Positions 9,033 through 18,050 of a stretch of 44,510 nt of DNA are shown piece after piece. The position numbers were made by a program, and so were the translations under genes. Source of the DNA: Phyllobacteriaceae bacterium Water-Bin73 (GTDB lineage Bacteria > Pseudomonadota > Alphaproteobacteria > RS24); contig FZLQ01000003.1 of assembly GCA_900197605.1 (NCBI GenBank), positions 1-44,510 of the forward strand, written 5' to 3'. The notes under the pieces are model-generated. The model was not told the DNA's origin. It saw nothing but the letters and a program-made list of their open reading frames with translations, and ran no database searches. Each line of letters opens with the position of its first letter. The stretch's first letter is position 1.

Positions 9033-10562
9033 TTAAGCGAAGCTCGCCGCATATTCGTCAACGACCTTTTTCAAGGCCGCTTCCGTGGTTTTTGACAATT
9101 CTTTCTCGGCGCGCACGGCGTCAAGAATTTCGCTGTGGCTGCCATGCACTTTTTCAAGCAAACCTTGCTCAAAAGCGCTAACCTGCGAGACGTCCAGCGC
9201 ATCGAGATAGCCGTTCACACCGGCATAAATCACCACGACTTGCTCTTCCACTTTCAGCGGCGAGAATTGCGCTTGTTTGAGCAATTCCGTCAGACGCTCA
9301 CCACGGCGCAGCAATTGCTGGGTCGAGGCGTCGAGGTCTGAACCGAACTGGGCAAAGGCCGCCATTTCGCGATATTGCGCCAACTCACCCTTAATTTTAC
9401 CGGCGACTTGTTTCATCGCCTTAATTTGCGCTGATGAGCCAACCCGTGACACCGACAGGCCGACATTCACCGCCGGGCGAATACCTTGATAGAACAAATC
9501 GGTTTCAAGGAAAATCTGACCGTCGGTAATGGAAATCACATTGGTCGGAATATAAGCCGATACGTCATTGGCCTGGGTTTCAATAATCGGCAAAGCGGTC
9601 ATGGAACCGGCACCGAAATCATCATTCAGCTTGGCAGCGCGCTCAAGCAAGCGTGAGTGCAAGAAGAACACATCACCCGGATAGGCTTCGCGGCCCGGCG
9701 GGCGACGCAGCAAAAGTGACATTTGACGATAAGCCACGGCTTGTTTGGACAAATCATCATAAGTGATAAGCGCATGCATGCCATTATCGCGGAAATATTC
9801 CGCCATGGTGCAACCGGTAAACGGTGCCAAGAATTGCAGCGGCGCGGCTTCCGACGCGGTGGCGGCAACAACGATGGAATATTTCATCGCATCATTTTCT
9901 TCCAGCGTCTTGACGATTTGCGCCACGGTCGAGCGTTTCTGGCCAATGGCGACATAAACGCAATAGAGTTTTGCGCTTTCATCATCGCCTTCATTAATCG
10001 CTTTTTGGTTCAAAATCGCGTCAATGGCGATGGCGGTTTTACCGGTTTGGCGGTCACCAATCACCAATTCGCGCTGACCGCGACCGACCGGAATAAGCGC
10101 ATCAACCGCTTTCAGACCGGTTTGCATCGGCTCGTGCACTGATTTACGCGGAATAATGCCCGGCGCTTTCACATCCACTTTCATATTGGCTTCGGCTTCA
10201 ATCGGGCCTTTGCCGTCCAGCGGATTGCCCAGCGGGTCAACAACGCGCCCCAATAGGCCCTTGCCGACCGGCACAGACACAATATCGCCGGTTCGTTTAA
10301 CCGTATCACCTTCGCGAATATCGCGGTCAGAGCCGAACACCACGACGCCGACATTATCTTCTTCAAGGTTCAGCGCCATGCCGCGAATACCGCCCGGAAA
10401 CTCAACCATTTCACCGGCTTGCACATTATCAAGGCCGTAAATGCGGGCAATCCCGTCACCGACCGAGAGAACCTGACCGATTTCGGAAACTTCCGATTTC
10501 TGGTCGAACCCTTTGATCTGTTCCTTAAGAATGGAAGAAATTTCAGATGCTTTAATATCCAT
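9033..10562 (-). CDS. atpA: AtpA, F1 ATP synthase alpha subunit
   Basis: This is the non-catalytic nucleotide-binding subunit of the alpha3beta3 hexamer. The 509-residue length is normal. The P-loop GDRQTGKT is at residues 169-176, followed by the family sequences [43 protein letters not shown] and [35 protein letters not shown]. The N-terminus ([19 protein letters not shown]) is the alphaproteobacterial form that contacts the delta subunit. It sits 29 bases downstream of atpH and 31 bases upstream of atpG. No anomaly is visible. Confidence 0.98.
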   Translation of the reverse strand: MDIKASEISSILKEQIKGFDQKSEVSEIGQVLSVGDGIARIYGLDNVQAGEMVEFPGGIRGMALNLEEDNVGVVVFGSDRDIREGDTVKRTGDIVSVPVGKGLLGRVVDPLGNPLDGKGPIEAEANMKVDVKAPGIIPRKSVHEPMQTGLKAVDALIPVGRGQRELVIGDRQTGKTAIAIDAILNQKAINEGDDESAKLYCVYVAIGQKRSTVAQIVKTLEENDAMKYSIVVAATASEAAPLQFLAPFTGCTMAEYFRDNGMHALITYDDLSKQAVAYRQMSLLLRRPPGREAYPGDVFFLHSRLLERAAKLNDDFGAGSMTALPIIETQANDVSAYIPTNVISITDGQIFLETDLFYQGIRPAVNVGLSVSRVGSSAQIKAMKQVAGKIKGELAQYREMAAFAQFGSDLDASTQQLLRRGERLTELLKQAQFSPLKVEEQVVVIYAGVNGYLDALDVSQVSAFEQGLLEKVHGSHSEILDAVRAEKELSKTTEAALKKVVDEYAASFA

Positions 10563-10591
10563 CAGTCTGGCCTCACCTTTTTCGAGCCGCT

Positions 10592-11155
10592 TCAGCCTTG
10601 ATTGAGAGCGGTTTTCAGAGAATTCAATTTTGTTCTAAGCGAGCCATCAATCATCTGGCTGCCCAATTTCACCACCATGCCGCCCAATAGCGCGGCATCG
10701 GTTTCGTTTTTCACAATGACGTTTTGACCGGCTGCTTTTTCAAGCTCGGCTTTCAGCGCATCGATTTGACCGGCGCTTAAATCGCGCGCCGATGTGACCT
10801 GCGCGACAATCTCATTGCGCGCTCCGGCGACCAATGCGCCATATTGTGCCGCCATATCGGCCAAGGCAAAAGCGCGGCGTTTGGCGACCACCAAAGCGGC
10901 AAAATTGCGCACCAATTGATGCGCGCCGGCTTTGGCCAATACGGCGTCCAACGCTGCTGCTTGTTCCTCGGCATTGATAACCGGGCTTTTCAGCAATTTT
11001 TGAAGGTCTTGCGTGGCGTCAATCAGGATTTTCAGCGCCGCCAGGTCATCGGCCAGCTTATTTTGGTCGGCCTCGCCCATTTCTTGCGCCAATTCAAACA
11101 TGGCCACCGCATAGCGTCCGGCCAGTCCTCCAATCACACTTTCTTCAGCAGACAA
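10592..11155 (-). CDS. atpH: AtpH, F1 ATP synthase delta subunit (TTG start)
   Basis: Delta joins the top of F1 to the peripheral stalk. The 187 residues match the family: [16 protein letters not shown] at the N-terminus and [39 protein letters not shown] at the C-terminus. The initiation codon is TTG (read as Met) at 11155-11153. Upstream in the same frame are only 15 codons, none ATG or GTG, before a TAA, so TTG is close to forced. Only a weak GGGATAA lies upstream. As first gene of atpHAGDC, an inefficient start here could limit delta supply; that is inference. Fo genes are not in this window, as is usual for Alphaproteobacteria. Confidence 0.95.
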   Translation of the reverse strand: MSAEESVIGGLAGRYAVAMFELAQEMGEADQNKLADDLAALKILIDATQDLQKLLKSPVINAEEQAAALDAVLAKAGAHQLVRNFAALVVAKRRAFALADMAAQYGALVAGARNEIVAQVTSARDLSAGQIDALKAELEKAAGQNVIVKNETDAALLGGMVVKLGSQMIDGSLRTKLNSLKTALNQG

Positions 11156-11249
11156 AGGATTTATCCCATTGTTGGGCGGTATATCAGCTGAACAGCCACT
11201 TTACGACACACACCGCGCGAGCAAAATTTGAGCGAAAAACACGTCATTT

Positions 11250-11288
11250 CGCCTTTTCTGGCATGTTCACTATCATGACCAAAAGGCG
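11250..11288. repeat. Long imperfect inverted repeat in the priA-atpH gap
   Basis: CGCCTTTT (11250-11257) and AAAAGGCG (11281-11288) are perfect complements. Inside them, TGGCATG and CATGACCA continue the pairing with one bulge and one mismatch around an eight-base loop. The dyad lies about 95 bases upstream of the atpH start. It lacks a following U-run on the minus strand, so it does not look like an intrinsic terminator of priA. It could be an operator or an mRNA structure. Confidence 0.55.
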
Positions 11289-11338
11289 CTTGCAATACAT
11301 GTTTTCGGGTTATTTACAGGCGGTTCAAATGGTCACAG

Positions 11339-13516
11339 TCAGAGGAAATTATATGGGTCAATATCTACCGAAAGACGAACCGACCCACGCGGTTTGGCAT
11401 GGCGTAACCAATCCCCGATAAAACCCTGCAAAGGGGCGTGTCTGTCGGCCTTTAATAAAAACCGATAGCGATAGCGATTGCGAATCCGCGCAATCGGGGC
11501 CGGTGCCGGGCCCAAAACCTGTACGCCTTTAAGGGCCGGAATTTTTGTCGCCAACTGACGCACAAAAGCCATGCCTTCATCGGGGCTGGTGGCCGATACA
11601 ATCAACGCCGCAAGACGCCCGAAAGGCGGCATTTTTGCCATTTCGCGGGCCATTATCTCGCGCTCAAAAAAGCCGTCGCGATCGCCCGAAGCCAAAGCCT
11701 GCAAAACCGGATGTTCGGGCATATGGCTTTGCAACATGGCAAAGCCTGCCACATCAACGCTGCGGCCCGAGCGACCGGCCACTTGGCTCAATAATTGATA
11801 CGTGCGCTCGGCGGCGCGCAAATCGCCATTGCCCAACCCCAAATCGGCATCAACCACACCGACAAAACTCAATTGTGGAAAATGATGCCCCTTAGCGACA
11901 ATTTGCGTGCCAACAATAATCTCGGCCTCACCGGCGCTGATGCGCTCAATCGCGTCACGCATCGCCGCCACCCCGCCCATATCAGACGATAGAATCACGG
12001 TGCGCGCATCGGGAAAGTGACCGATAATTTCTTCGGTAATGCGTTCCACCCCGGGGCCGCATGCCGCCAGCTTGTCGGTTTCGCCGCAACTCTGACAGCT
12101 ATCGGGCACGGCTTCGACATGGCCGCAATGATGACATTGCAATTGTTTTCTGAACCGATGCTCGACCATCCAAGCGTCGCAATCGGGGCAGGCATAGCGA
12201 TGCCCGCAAGCGCGGCACAAGGTCAGCGGCGCATAGCCGCGGCGGTTCAAAAACAATAATGCTTGCTCGCCCCGCTCAATCGCCGCGCCAACACGCGCAA
12301 CCATTTGCGGCACCAGCCATGCCCCGCGCGGCGGCTGATGGGTGCGCATATCGACCAGTTCAATCTCCGGCAATTGCGCCGCGCCGTGACGCGCCGTCAG
12401 GCGATGGGCTTGATATCGCCCGTCCCGCGCATTGACATAAGTCTCCAAAGACGGTGTCGCCGTTGATAAAACCACCGCACAGGCCGCCAATTGCGCGCGC
12501 ACCACGGCCATATCGCGGGCATTGTAAATCACCCCATCTTCTTGTTTAAAGCCGCCATCATGTTCTTCATCGACAATAATCACGCCCAAATCGCGCCACG
12601 GTAAAAACAAAGCCGAGCGCGCCCCGACCAAAACCGAAATACGGTTTTCGGCCAATTCGCGCCAAGTGCGCCGCCGCTCTGCCTGACTGAGACCCGAATG
12701 CCAAAGCGCCGGTGCACAGCCAAAGCGCGCCTCAAACCGGTCGAGAAATTGTGTCGTCAAAGAAATTTCGGGCAACAGCACCAAAGCCTTTTTGCCCATC
12801 TCCAATGCTTGCGCAATTGCCTCGAAATAAACTTCCGTCTTGCCCGCACCGGTAACGCCATCGAGCAAATGAGGGGAAAAATCACCGGCCTGCACGGCCG
12901 CGCGCAAAGCCGATGCGACCTCACCCTGCTCGGCAGACAAGCTGGTTTGATGATGCGCCGCATCGGGCGTGTCGAAAGTGATATCGCCGGGCAATTCATG
13001 CGCCGTTAAATGCCCATTCTTTATCAGCGTCTTAACCACCGAACCGCTCACCCCGGCAACCCGCGCCAGCTCAGCCGATGTCATCGCCCCGCGCGCAGCC
13101 GAAGCGTCAAAAACTTTCTGCCGCGCCGGGGTTATTTTTTCCGGCCGCGTCGCGCTTGCCGCATAGACCACAAGCGGCTTGGGCGGCGCAAAAGCCGCCG
13201 GCACGCGCATGACTTGGCGCAAGACGGCCCCGGGCGGCGACATCACATAATTGGCGACCCAATCGACAAATTGGCGCAATTCTTCGGCCAAAGCCGGCAC
13301 ATCACAAAGCGCGCTTATCGGTTTGATTTTATGCGGCGGTGCCGCGCCCTCCGCGTCGCCCCACACAACGCCATATATTTCACGCGGCCCCAAAGGCACG
13401 CGCACAATCGCCCCCGGCGCAACGCTCATATGCGGCGGCACAGAATAGTCATATGGGCCCGGCAGCGCCAAAGGGATCAAGACGGAAACAGTGTGCATGG
13501 CTGCACTGTCGGTCAT
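11339..13516 (-). CDS. priA: PriA, replication restart helicase
   Basis: PriA recognises stalled or repaired forks and reloads the replisome. The 725 residues show the expected order. An N-terminal DNA-binding domain covers about 1-110 (VLIPLALPGPYDYSVP). The superfamily 2 helicase core has Walker A GVTGAGKTE at 220-228 and the DEEH box at 316-319. Eight cysteines bind two zinc ions (434, 437, 443, 446, 461, 464, 474, 477). The C-terminal helicase half contains GTQIVAKGHHFPQLSFVGVVDAD and QVAGRSGR. Translation may start at 13516 or at the internal Met7 (MHTVSVLIPLAL). It lies upstream of atpHAGDC on the same strand, and divergent from fsa, an arrangement common in Alphaproteobacteria. Confidence 0.97.
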   Translation of the reverse strand: MTDSAAMHTVSVLIPLALPGPYDYSVPPHMSVAPGAIVRVPLGPREIYGVVWGDAEGAAPPHKIKPISALCDVPALAEELRQFVDWVANYVMSPPGAVLRQVMRVPAAFAPPKPLVVYAASATRPEKITPARQKVFDASAARGAMTSAELARVAGVSGSVVKTLIKNGHLTAHELPGDITFDTPDAAHHQTSLSAEQGEVASALRAAVQAGDFSPHLLDGVTGAGKTEVYFEAIAQALEMGKKALVLLPEISLTTQFLDRFEARFGCAPALWHSGLSQAERRRTWRELAENRISVLVGARSALFLPWRDLGVIIVDEEHDGGFKQEDGVIYNARDMAVVRAQLAACAVVLSTATPSLETYVNARDGRYQAHRLTARHGAAQLPEIELVDMRTHQPPRGAWLVPQMVARVGAAIERGEQALLFLNRRGYAPLTLCRACGHRYACPDCDAWMVEHRFRKQLQCHHCGHVEAVPDSCQSCGETDKLAACGPGVERITEEIIGHFPDARTVILSSDMGGVAAMRDAIERISAGEAEIIVGTQIVAKGHHFPQLSFVGVVDADLGLGNGDLRAAERTYQLLSQVAGRSGRSVDVAGFAMLQSHMPEHPVLQALASGDRDGFFEREIMAREMAKMPPFGRLAALIVSATSPDEGMAFVRQLATKIPALKGVQVLGPAPAPIARIRNRYRYRFLLKADRHAPLQGFIGDWLRHAKPRGSVRLSVDIDPYNFL

Positions 13517-13540
13517 GCGCCGCTTAATTTCAAGACGGCT

Positions 13541-13572
13541 TGCACGAAGTTATGGGCTGGTGCAAGCTGCAC
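13541..13572. repeat. Nested short dyads in the priA/fsa divergent gap
   Basis: TTGCAC (13541-13546) is mirrored by GTGCAA (13560-13565). The latter overlaps a second palindrome, GTGCA-AGC-TGCAC (13560-13572). The same TGCAC element thus occurs three times in 32 bases between two divergent genes (priA start 13516, fsa start 13618). This fits an operator, but no convincing -10/-35 pair was recognised in the gap. Confidence 0.35.
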
Positions 13573-13617
13573 GAAACGGTTACCAAACAAATAAGCCATT
13601 CTTGACAGGAGAAGCTC

Positions 13618-14274
13618 ATGAAATTTTTCGTCGATAGCGCAGACACATCTGCCATAGCCGATTTGGCCGCAACCGGCATGATCGATGGCGTGACCACCAA
13701 TCCGTCACTGGTCGCCAAATCGGGGCGCGACTTCAAAGAGCTGGTGGCAGAAATTTGCGACTTGGTGCCCGGCCCCGTATCGGCCGAAGTGACCGCATTG
13801 GAAGCCGATGCCATGCTGAAAGAAGCCGATGAGCTGCTGGCCATTGCCGATAATGTTTGCATTAAAGTGCCGCTGACATGGGACGGCTTGAAAGCCACAC
13901 GCGCGCTCGCCGATAAGGGTAAAATGGTCAATGTGACTTTGTGCTTTTCGGCCAATCAAGCCTTGCTGGCCGCCAAAGCCGGTGCCGCTTTCATCTCACC
14001 CTTTGTCGGGCGGCTCGATGATATTGGTGCCGATGGCATGGGTTTGATTGGTGAGATTCGCCAGATTTATGACAATTATCCCGAGCTTGAGACAGAAATT
14101 CTGGTTGCCTCTGTGCGCAGTCCCGAACATATGCGCGCCTCGGCGCTTATCGGTGCCGATGTCGCCACCTTGCCGCCGGAGGTTTTGAAAAGCCTCATCA
14201 ACCATCCACTGACCGATAAAGGGCTGGAGGCGTTTCTCGCCGATTGGCAGAAATCCGGCCAATCTATTGCGTGA
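13618..14274 (+). CDS. fsa: Fructose-6-phosphate aldolase / short transaldolase (TalC/Fsa type)
   Basis: This 218-residue protein belongs to the short transaldolase subfamily (decameric TalC/MipB/Fsa), which either transfers dihydroxyacetone units or cleaves fructose 6-phosphate. Visible features are [29 protein letters not shown], the Schiff-base lysine Lys83 in [15 protein letters not shown], and [16 protein letters not shown], where the phosphate-binding region lies. Separating Fsa from transaldolase depends on a single active-site position (Gln versus Glu) and cannot be settled confidently by eye. A strong ribosome binding site AGGAG precedes the ATG. The neighbours priA and xerC are common companions of this gene in Alphaproteobacteria and do not indicate a metabolic link. 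Confidence 0.93.
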   Translation: MKFFVDSADTSAIADLAATGMIDGVTTNPSLVAKSGRDFKELVAEICDLVPGPVSAEVTALEADAMLKEADELLAIADNVCIKVPLTWDGLKATRALADKGKMVNVTLCFSANQALLAAKAGAAFISPFVGRLDDIGADGMGLIGEIRQIYDNYPELETEILVASVRSPEHMRASALIGADVATLPPEVLKSLINHPLTDKGLEAFLADWQKSGQSIA

Positions 14275-14314
14275 TAATAATGCGTGATGGGGAAGCCCTC
14301 ATAAGGCGCGGCGC

Positions 14315-15250
14315 ATGACAAAAGCCCAACAGGCAAAAGCGCCCGGTGCCGCCGCGCTGTTAGATGATTGGCAGGTCATGATGCGCGGCCAATTGCGCTT
14401 GAGCGCGCACACGATTTCAGCCTATTGCCGAGATGCAACCGCCTTTGTCGATTTTCTGAGCGCTCATTTGGGGCATGAAGCCGGCGGCGCGGATTTTGCC
14501 GCACTGCATGTGCGCGATTTGCGCGCCTTTATGGCGGCGCGCCGCGCTGACGGGGTCAGCCCGCGCTCGCTCAATCGCGCCTTATCGGCTTTGCGCCATT
14601 TCACTGATTATCTGCAATCCCGCGACATCGCAGTCAGCCCGGCCTTTAGCGCGCTCAGCGGGGCGAAGACCCGCGCCGGACTGCCGCGACCGGTGGGGGA
14701 AAATGATGTGGCACGGCTCATTCAATGCGCGCTCGACACAGCGCAGCTGGATTGGCTGGGGCGGCGCGATGCGGCTTTGCTGACGCTTTTATACGGCACG
14801 GGTTTGCGGATTTCCGAGGCGTTGTCATTGACCCGCGAGGATATTGAAACCGCCAATGACATGCTGCGTGTCACCGGCAAGGGCGGCAAACAGCGTGATG
14901 TGCCCCTGCTGCCGCTGGTCGTCCACGCGCTGAATGATTATCTGGCGGCACAGCCTTTCGGGTTGCGCCATGCCGATAAATTTTTTCGCGGCGCGCGCGG
15001 CGGCCCATTGGCGGCGCGCCAAGCGCAATCCATGTTGGCGGGTTTGCGCCGTGCCATTGGTCTGCCCGATAATGTGACGCCGCATGCCCTGCGGCACAGC
15101 TTTGCCAGCCATCTTTTATCGGGTGGGGGCGACCTGCGCACGATTCAGGAATTGCTGGGCCATGCGCAACTCAGCTCAACGCAAATTTATACACAAGTCG
15201 ATGAAGCCGCCTTGCTGGCGGTTTATGATAAGGCGCATAAACGCCGGTAA
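14315..15250 (+). CDS. xerC: XerC-type tyrosine recombinase
   Basis: XerC acts with XerD at dif to resolve chromosome dimers at the septum. The 311 residues contain the N-terminal SAM-like core-binding domain (about 14-110: HTISAYCRDATAFVDFL, SPRSLNRALSALRHFTDYL). The catalytic domain follows with all active-site residues: Arg165 (GTGLRISEAL), Lys189 (TGKGGKQR), His257 and Arg260 (PHALRHSFASHLLSGG), His283 (LLGHAQLSSTQIYTQV) and nucleophile Tyr292. The position next to fsa and priA, rather than beside integrase cargo or att sites, supports a housekeeping XerC rather than a phage integrase. XerC versus XerD is by context. The stop lies only four bases from the convergent lpd stop. Confidence 0.93.
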   Translation: MTKAQQAKAPGAAALLDDWQVMMRGQLRLSAHTISAYCRDATAFVDFLSAHLGHEAGGADFAALHVRDLRAFMAARRADGVSPRSLNRALSALRHFTDYLQSRDIAVSPAFSALSGAKTRAGLPRPVGENDVARLIQCALDTAQLDWLGRRDAALLTLLYGTGLRISEALSLTREDIETANDMLRVTGKGGKQRDVPLLPLVVHALNDYLAAQPFGLRHADKFFRGARGGPLAARQAQSMLAGLRRAIGLPDNVTPHALRHSFASHLLSGGGDLRTIQELLGHAQLSSTQIYTQVDEAALLAVYDKAHKRR

Positions 15251-15254
15251 ATCG

Positions 15255-16667
15255 CTACATATGAAGCGCGCGGTCATCAACCGCCAGCGCCGCTTCCTTC
15301 ACCGCTTCCGTCAGCGTCGGATGGGCATGACAAGTCCGGGCAATATCCTCAGCGCTGGCAGAAAACTCCATCGCCACCGCCGCCTCAGCAATCATATCAC
15401 CGGCTTGCGCGCCCAAAATATGCACACCCAAAACCTTATCGCTGCGCGCATCGGCCAGAATTTTTACAAAGCCATCTGTCGTGCCATTCACTTTCGCTCG
15501 ACCATTGGCGGTGAACGGAAATTTGCCGACCTTATAATCAATACCGGCTTCTTTCAGTTCTTCTTCCGAGCGCCCGACCCAAGCCACTTCCGGCGCGGTA
15601 TAAACGACAGAGGGAATGACATCATAATTCACATGTGCCGGTTTGCCGGCCAAATGCTCGGCCAGCGCGACGCCCTCATCTTCCGCCTTATGCGCCAGCA
15701 TCGGTCCGGCAATGACATCGCCAATGGCATAAACGCCATCAATATTGGTTTTGAAATGCGTGTCGGTTTCAACCCGACCCATGCCGTCAAGCGCAACGCC
15801 AATGGCTTCCAGCCCCAAGCCTTGCGTATGCGGCCGCCGACCAATGGCCAGCAGCGCATGGTCAGCCGTCAGTGTTTCTTCATCGCCCTCGCCGGTCGCG
15901 GGCGCGAGCGTGAGCTTGACCGAATTTTTCAGCGCTTTGGCTGATGTTACTTTTTTGCCGAGCATGAATTTAATGCCCTGCTTTTTCAAAACCCGTTGAA
16001 AATTTTTCGCCATATCGGCATCCATGCCGGGCGTGATGCGGTCGAGAAATTCAATCACCGTGACCTCAGCGCCAAGGCGTTTCCATACCGAGCCAAGCTC
16101 CAGCCCGATAATGCCGGCACCGATAATCGCCAAATGTTTCGGCACTTTTTTCAGTGACAAAGCACCGGTGGAGGAAACAATGCGCGTCTCGTCAACCTCA
16201 ATGCCGGGCAAAGGCGTCACCTCAGAACCGGTTGCGATAACGATGTTTTTTGCCGTCAGATGGCGCGTGCCACCGGCCAGCAAGGCGACCTCAATCTGGC
16301 CGGGCGCGGTTAATTTGGCCGCGCCTTCAATTTCCTCAACTTTGTTCTTTTTGAATAAAAAGCGCACGCCATCGGTATTGCCGTTCACGCCATTGGTTTT
16401 ATAGGCCATCATTTTTTCAAGATCGAGCTTCACCGAGCCGAATTGAATACCCATATCTGCGGCATGCGCCGCTTCGGCATAAACCTCGGACGCGTGTAAC
16501 AGCGCTTTTGAGGGGATACAGCCGACATTCAAACATGTGCCACCCGGCGCGCCACGCTTGTCAATACAGGCGACTTTCAAGCCCAGTTGCGCCGCCCGAA
16601 TGGCGCATACATAGCCCCCCGGTCCGGCCCCAATAACCACCAAATCAAAATTATTATCGTCGCTCAT
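15255..16667 (-). CDS. lpd: Lpd, dihydrolipoyl dehydrogenase (E3)
   Basis: E3 reoxidises the dihydrolipoyl arm of SucB using FAD and NAD+. The 470 residues show the FAD GxGxxG motif GAGPGGYV, the redox disulfide Cys45/Cys50 in [16 protein letters not shown], an NAD-binding [18 protein letters not shown], and [20 protein letters not shown]. The C-terminal catalytic dyad is His449/Glu454 in [22 protein letters not shown] precedes the ATG well. As the last gene of sucCD-sucA-sucB-lpd, 18 bases after sucB, it most likely serves 2-oxoglutarate dehydrogenase, though one E3 may serve several complexes. Its end is convergent with xerC and no hairpin is seen in the four-base gap. Confidence 0.97.
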   Translation of the reverse strand: MSDDNNFDLVVIGAGPGGYVCAIRAAQLGLKVACIDKRGAPGGTCLNVGCIPSKALLHASEVYAEAAHAADMGIQFGSVKLDLEKMMAYKTNGVNGNTDGVRFLFKKNKVEEIEGAAKLTAPGQIEVALLAGGTRHLTAKNIVIATGSEVTPLPGIEVDETRIVSSTGALSLKKVPKHLAIIGAGIIGLELGSVWKRLGAEVTVIEFLDRITPGMDADMAKNFQRVLKKQGIKFMLGKKVTSAKALKNSVKLTLAPATGEGDEETLTADHALLAIGRRPHTQGLGLEAIGVALDGMGRVETDTHFKTNIDGVYAIGDVIAGPMLAHKAEDEGVALAEHLAGKPAHVNYDVIPSVVYTAPEVAWVGRSEEELKEAGIDYKVGKFPFTANGRAKVNGTTDGFVKILADARSDKVLGVHILGAQAGDMIAEAAVAMEFSASAEDIARTCHAHPTLTEAVKEAALAVDDRALHM

Positions 16668-16685
16668 TTTTGCCTCAATCCGGGT

Positions 16686-17993
16686 CTAAATATCCAGCAG
16701 CATGCGCTCTGGGTTTTCCAAACATTCTTTAACGCGCACCAAAAACGTCACCGCTTCTTTGCCATCAACAATGCGGTGGTCATAAGATAGCGCCAAATAC
16801 ATCATCGGGCGCACAGCCACCTCGCCATTAACGACAACCGGCCGGTCTTGAATTTTATGCATGCCCAAAATACCTGATTGCGGCATGTTCAAAATCGGCG
16901 TGCTCATCAAGGAGCCGTAAACGCCGCCATTTGACATGGTGAAAGTGCCGCCTTGCAAATCCTCAAGCGATAATTTGCCGTCGCGCGCCTTGCGGCCCAT
17001 TCCGGCGACAGCCAATTCAATATCGGCCAGCCCCATATCTTGCACATCGCGAATGACCGGCACGACCAGCCCTTTCTCCGTGCCGACGGCAACGCCCATA
17101 TTGATGAAGTTTTTATAGATGATTTCATCATCGGCAATCTCGGCATTGACGGCGGGAATTTCACGCAACGCCGTCACACAAGCGCGGGCAAAAAAGCTCA
17201 TAAAGCCAAGTCGCGCCCCGTATTTTTGTTCGAATAAATCCTTATAGTCGCGCCGCAATTGCATCAGCGCGCCCATATCAACCTCGTTAAATGTGGTTAA
17301 TTGCGCCGCCGTGTTTTGGCTTTCTTTGAGGCGCGCCGCGATGGTTTTTCTAAGACGGGTCATTTTAACCCGCTCCTCGCGCACGCCCATTTGCGTGCCC
17401 GGCTGATTGACAGATTGATTGACAGATTGATTGACAGATTGATTGACGGGCGCGGCAGTTGTGACAGGCGCAGAAGCCGCCGCCATAGCATCTTGCTTGG
17501 TTAAGCGACCATCCTTGCCGGTGCCGGTAATTTGGGCGGGGTCGAGCCCATGCTCCTCAACAACGCGACGCACGGCAGGCGATAAGGCGCTGGCATCGCC
17601 AATCGGCGCAGGCGCAGGCTCAGGCGCAGCAGCAGCAGGGGCCGCAGCAGCAGGAGGCGCAGCAACAGGAGGCGGCGCCGGCGGCGGTTCGGCGCTTGCG
17701 GCAGGCGCGGTTTCCGGCGGCGGCGCGGTATTTTCTGTGGTATTTTCTTTACCGGTGCCTTCGCCAATCGAGCCCAGCAATGCGCCGACCTCAACCGTCT
17801 CCCCTTCAGCGACCGTTACCTCAGCCAAAACGCCTGCACTTTGTGCCGGCACTTCAATGGTTACTTTATCGGTTTCCAATTCGCAAAGCGGTTCGTCAAT
17901 CGCGACCGCATCACCCGGCTTTTTATACCATTGTGCAATCGTCGCTTCGGTGACGGACTCGCCCAATGTGGGCACCCGAATTTCACTGGACAT
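16686..17993 (-). CDS. sucB: SucB, dihydrolipoyl succinyltransferase (E2 of 2-oxoglutarate dehydrogenase)
   Basis: SucB moves the succinyl group from E1 to CoA and forms the complex core. Domains in order over 435 residues are as follows. A lipoyl domain (1-77) has lipoylated Lys43 in [14 protein letters not shown]. An Ala/Pro-rich swinging linker (about 85-131) follows, then a peripheral subunit-binding domain (132-170: [32 protein letters not shown]). A second linker precedes the catalytic domain, where His406 and Asp410 in [12 protein letters not shown] are the active site. The second linker holds a tandem NQSV repeat (184-197) encoded by an exact 12-base DNA repeat. It lies 57 bases after sucA and 18 bases before lpd. 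Confidence 0.97.
   Translation of the reverse strand: MSSEIRVPTLGESVTEATIAQWYKKPGDAVAIDEPLCELETDKVTIEVPAQSAGVLAEVTVAEGETVEVGALLGSIGEGTGKENTTENTAPPPETAPAASAEPPPAPPPVAAPPAAAAPAAAAPEPAPAPIGDASALSPAVRRVVEEHGLDPAQITGTGKDGRLTKQDAMAAASAPVTTAAPVNQSVNQSVNQSVNQPGTQMGVREERVKMTRLRKTIAARLKESQNTAAQLTTFNEVDMGALMQLRRDYKDLFEQKYGARLGFMSFFARACVTALREIPAVNAEIADDEIIYKNFINMGVAVGTEKGLVVPVIRDVQDMGLADIELAVAGMGRKARDGKLSLEDLQGGTFTMSNGGVYGSLMSTPILNMPQSGILGMHKIQDRPVVVNGEVAVRPMMYLALSYDHRIVDGKEAVTFLVRVKECLENPERMLLDI
17405..17448. repeat. 12-bp tandem repeat inside sucB (Asn-Gln-Ser-Val linker)
   Basis: Three exact copies of GATTGACAGATT (17405-17416, 17417-17428, 17429-17440) and a partial fourth copy lie head to tail. Read on the minus strand in the sucB frame they give NQSV units at residues 184-197, between the subunit-binding and catalytic domains. 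The identical units suggest recent slippage, with length in multiples of three preserved. Confidence 0.92.
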
Positions 17994-18050
17994 TATGCGT
18001 CTCCATGGCGGCTGGCGCGCCGCGTTTTGAGGGGTTGGTCATTTCGCTTT

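Noticed and set aside
13602-13607. A perfect TTGACA before fsa
   Set aside because: It lies about ten bases before the ATG and touches the ribosome binding site, too close to serve as a -35 for this gene.
14315-15250. xerC as a phage or island integrase
   Set aside because: No att-like direct repeats, tRNA gene or cargo genes are nearby, and the fsa-priA-atp context is the conserved chromosomal one.
15084-15944. A 286-residue plus-strand open frame overlapping the end of xerC and lpd
   Set aside because: It shows no recognisable domain and covers two secure genes in other frames.
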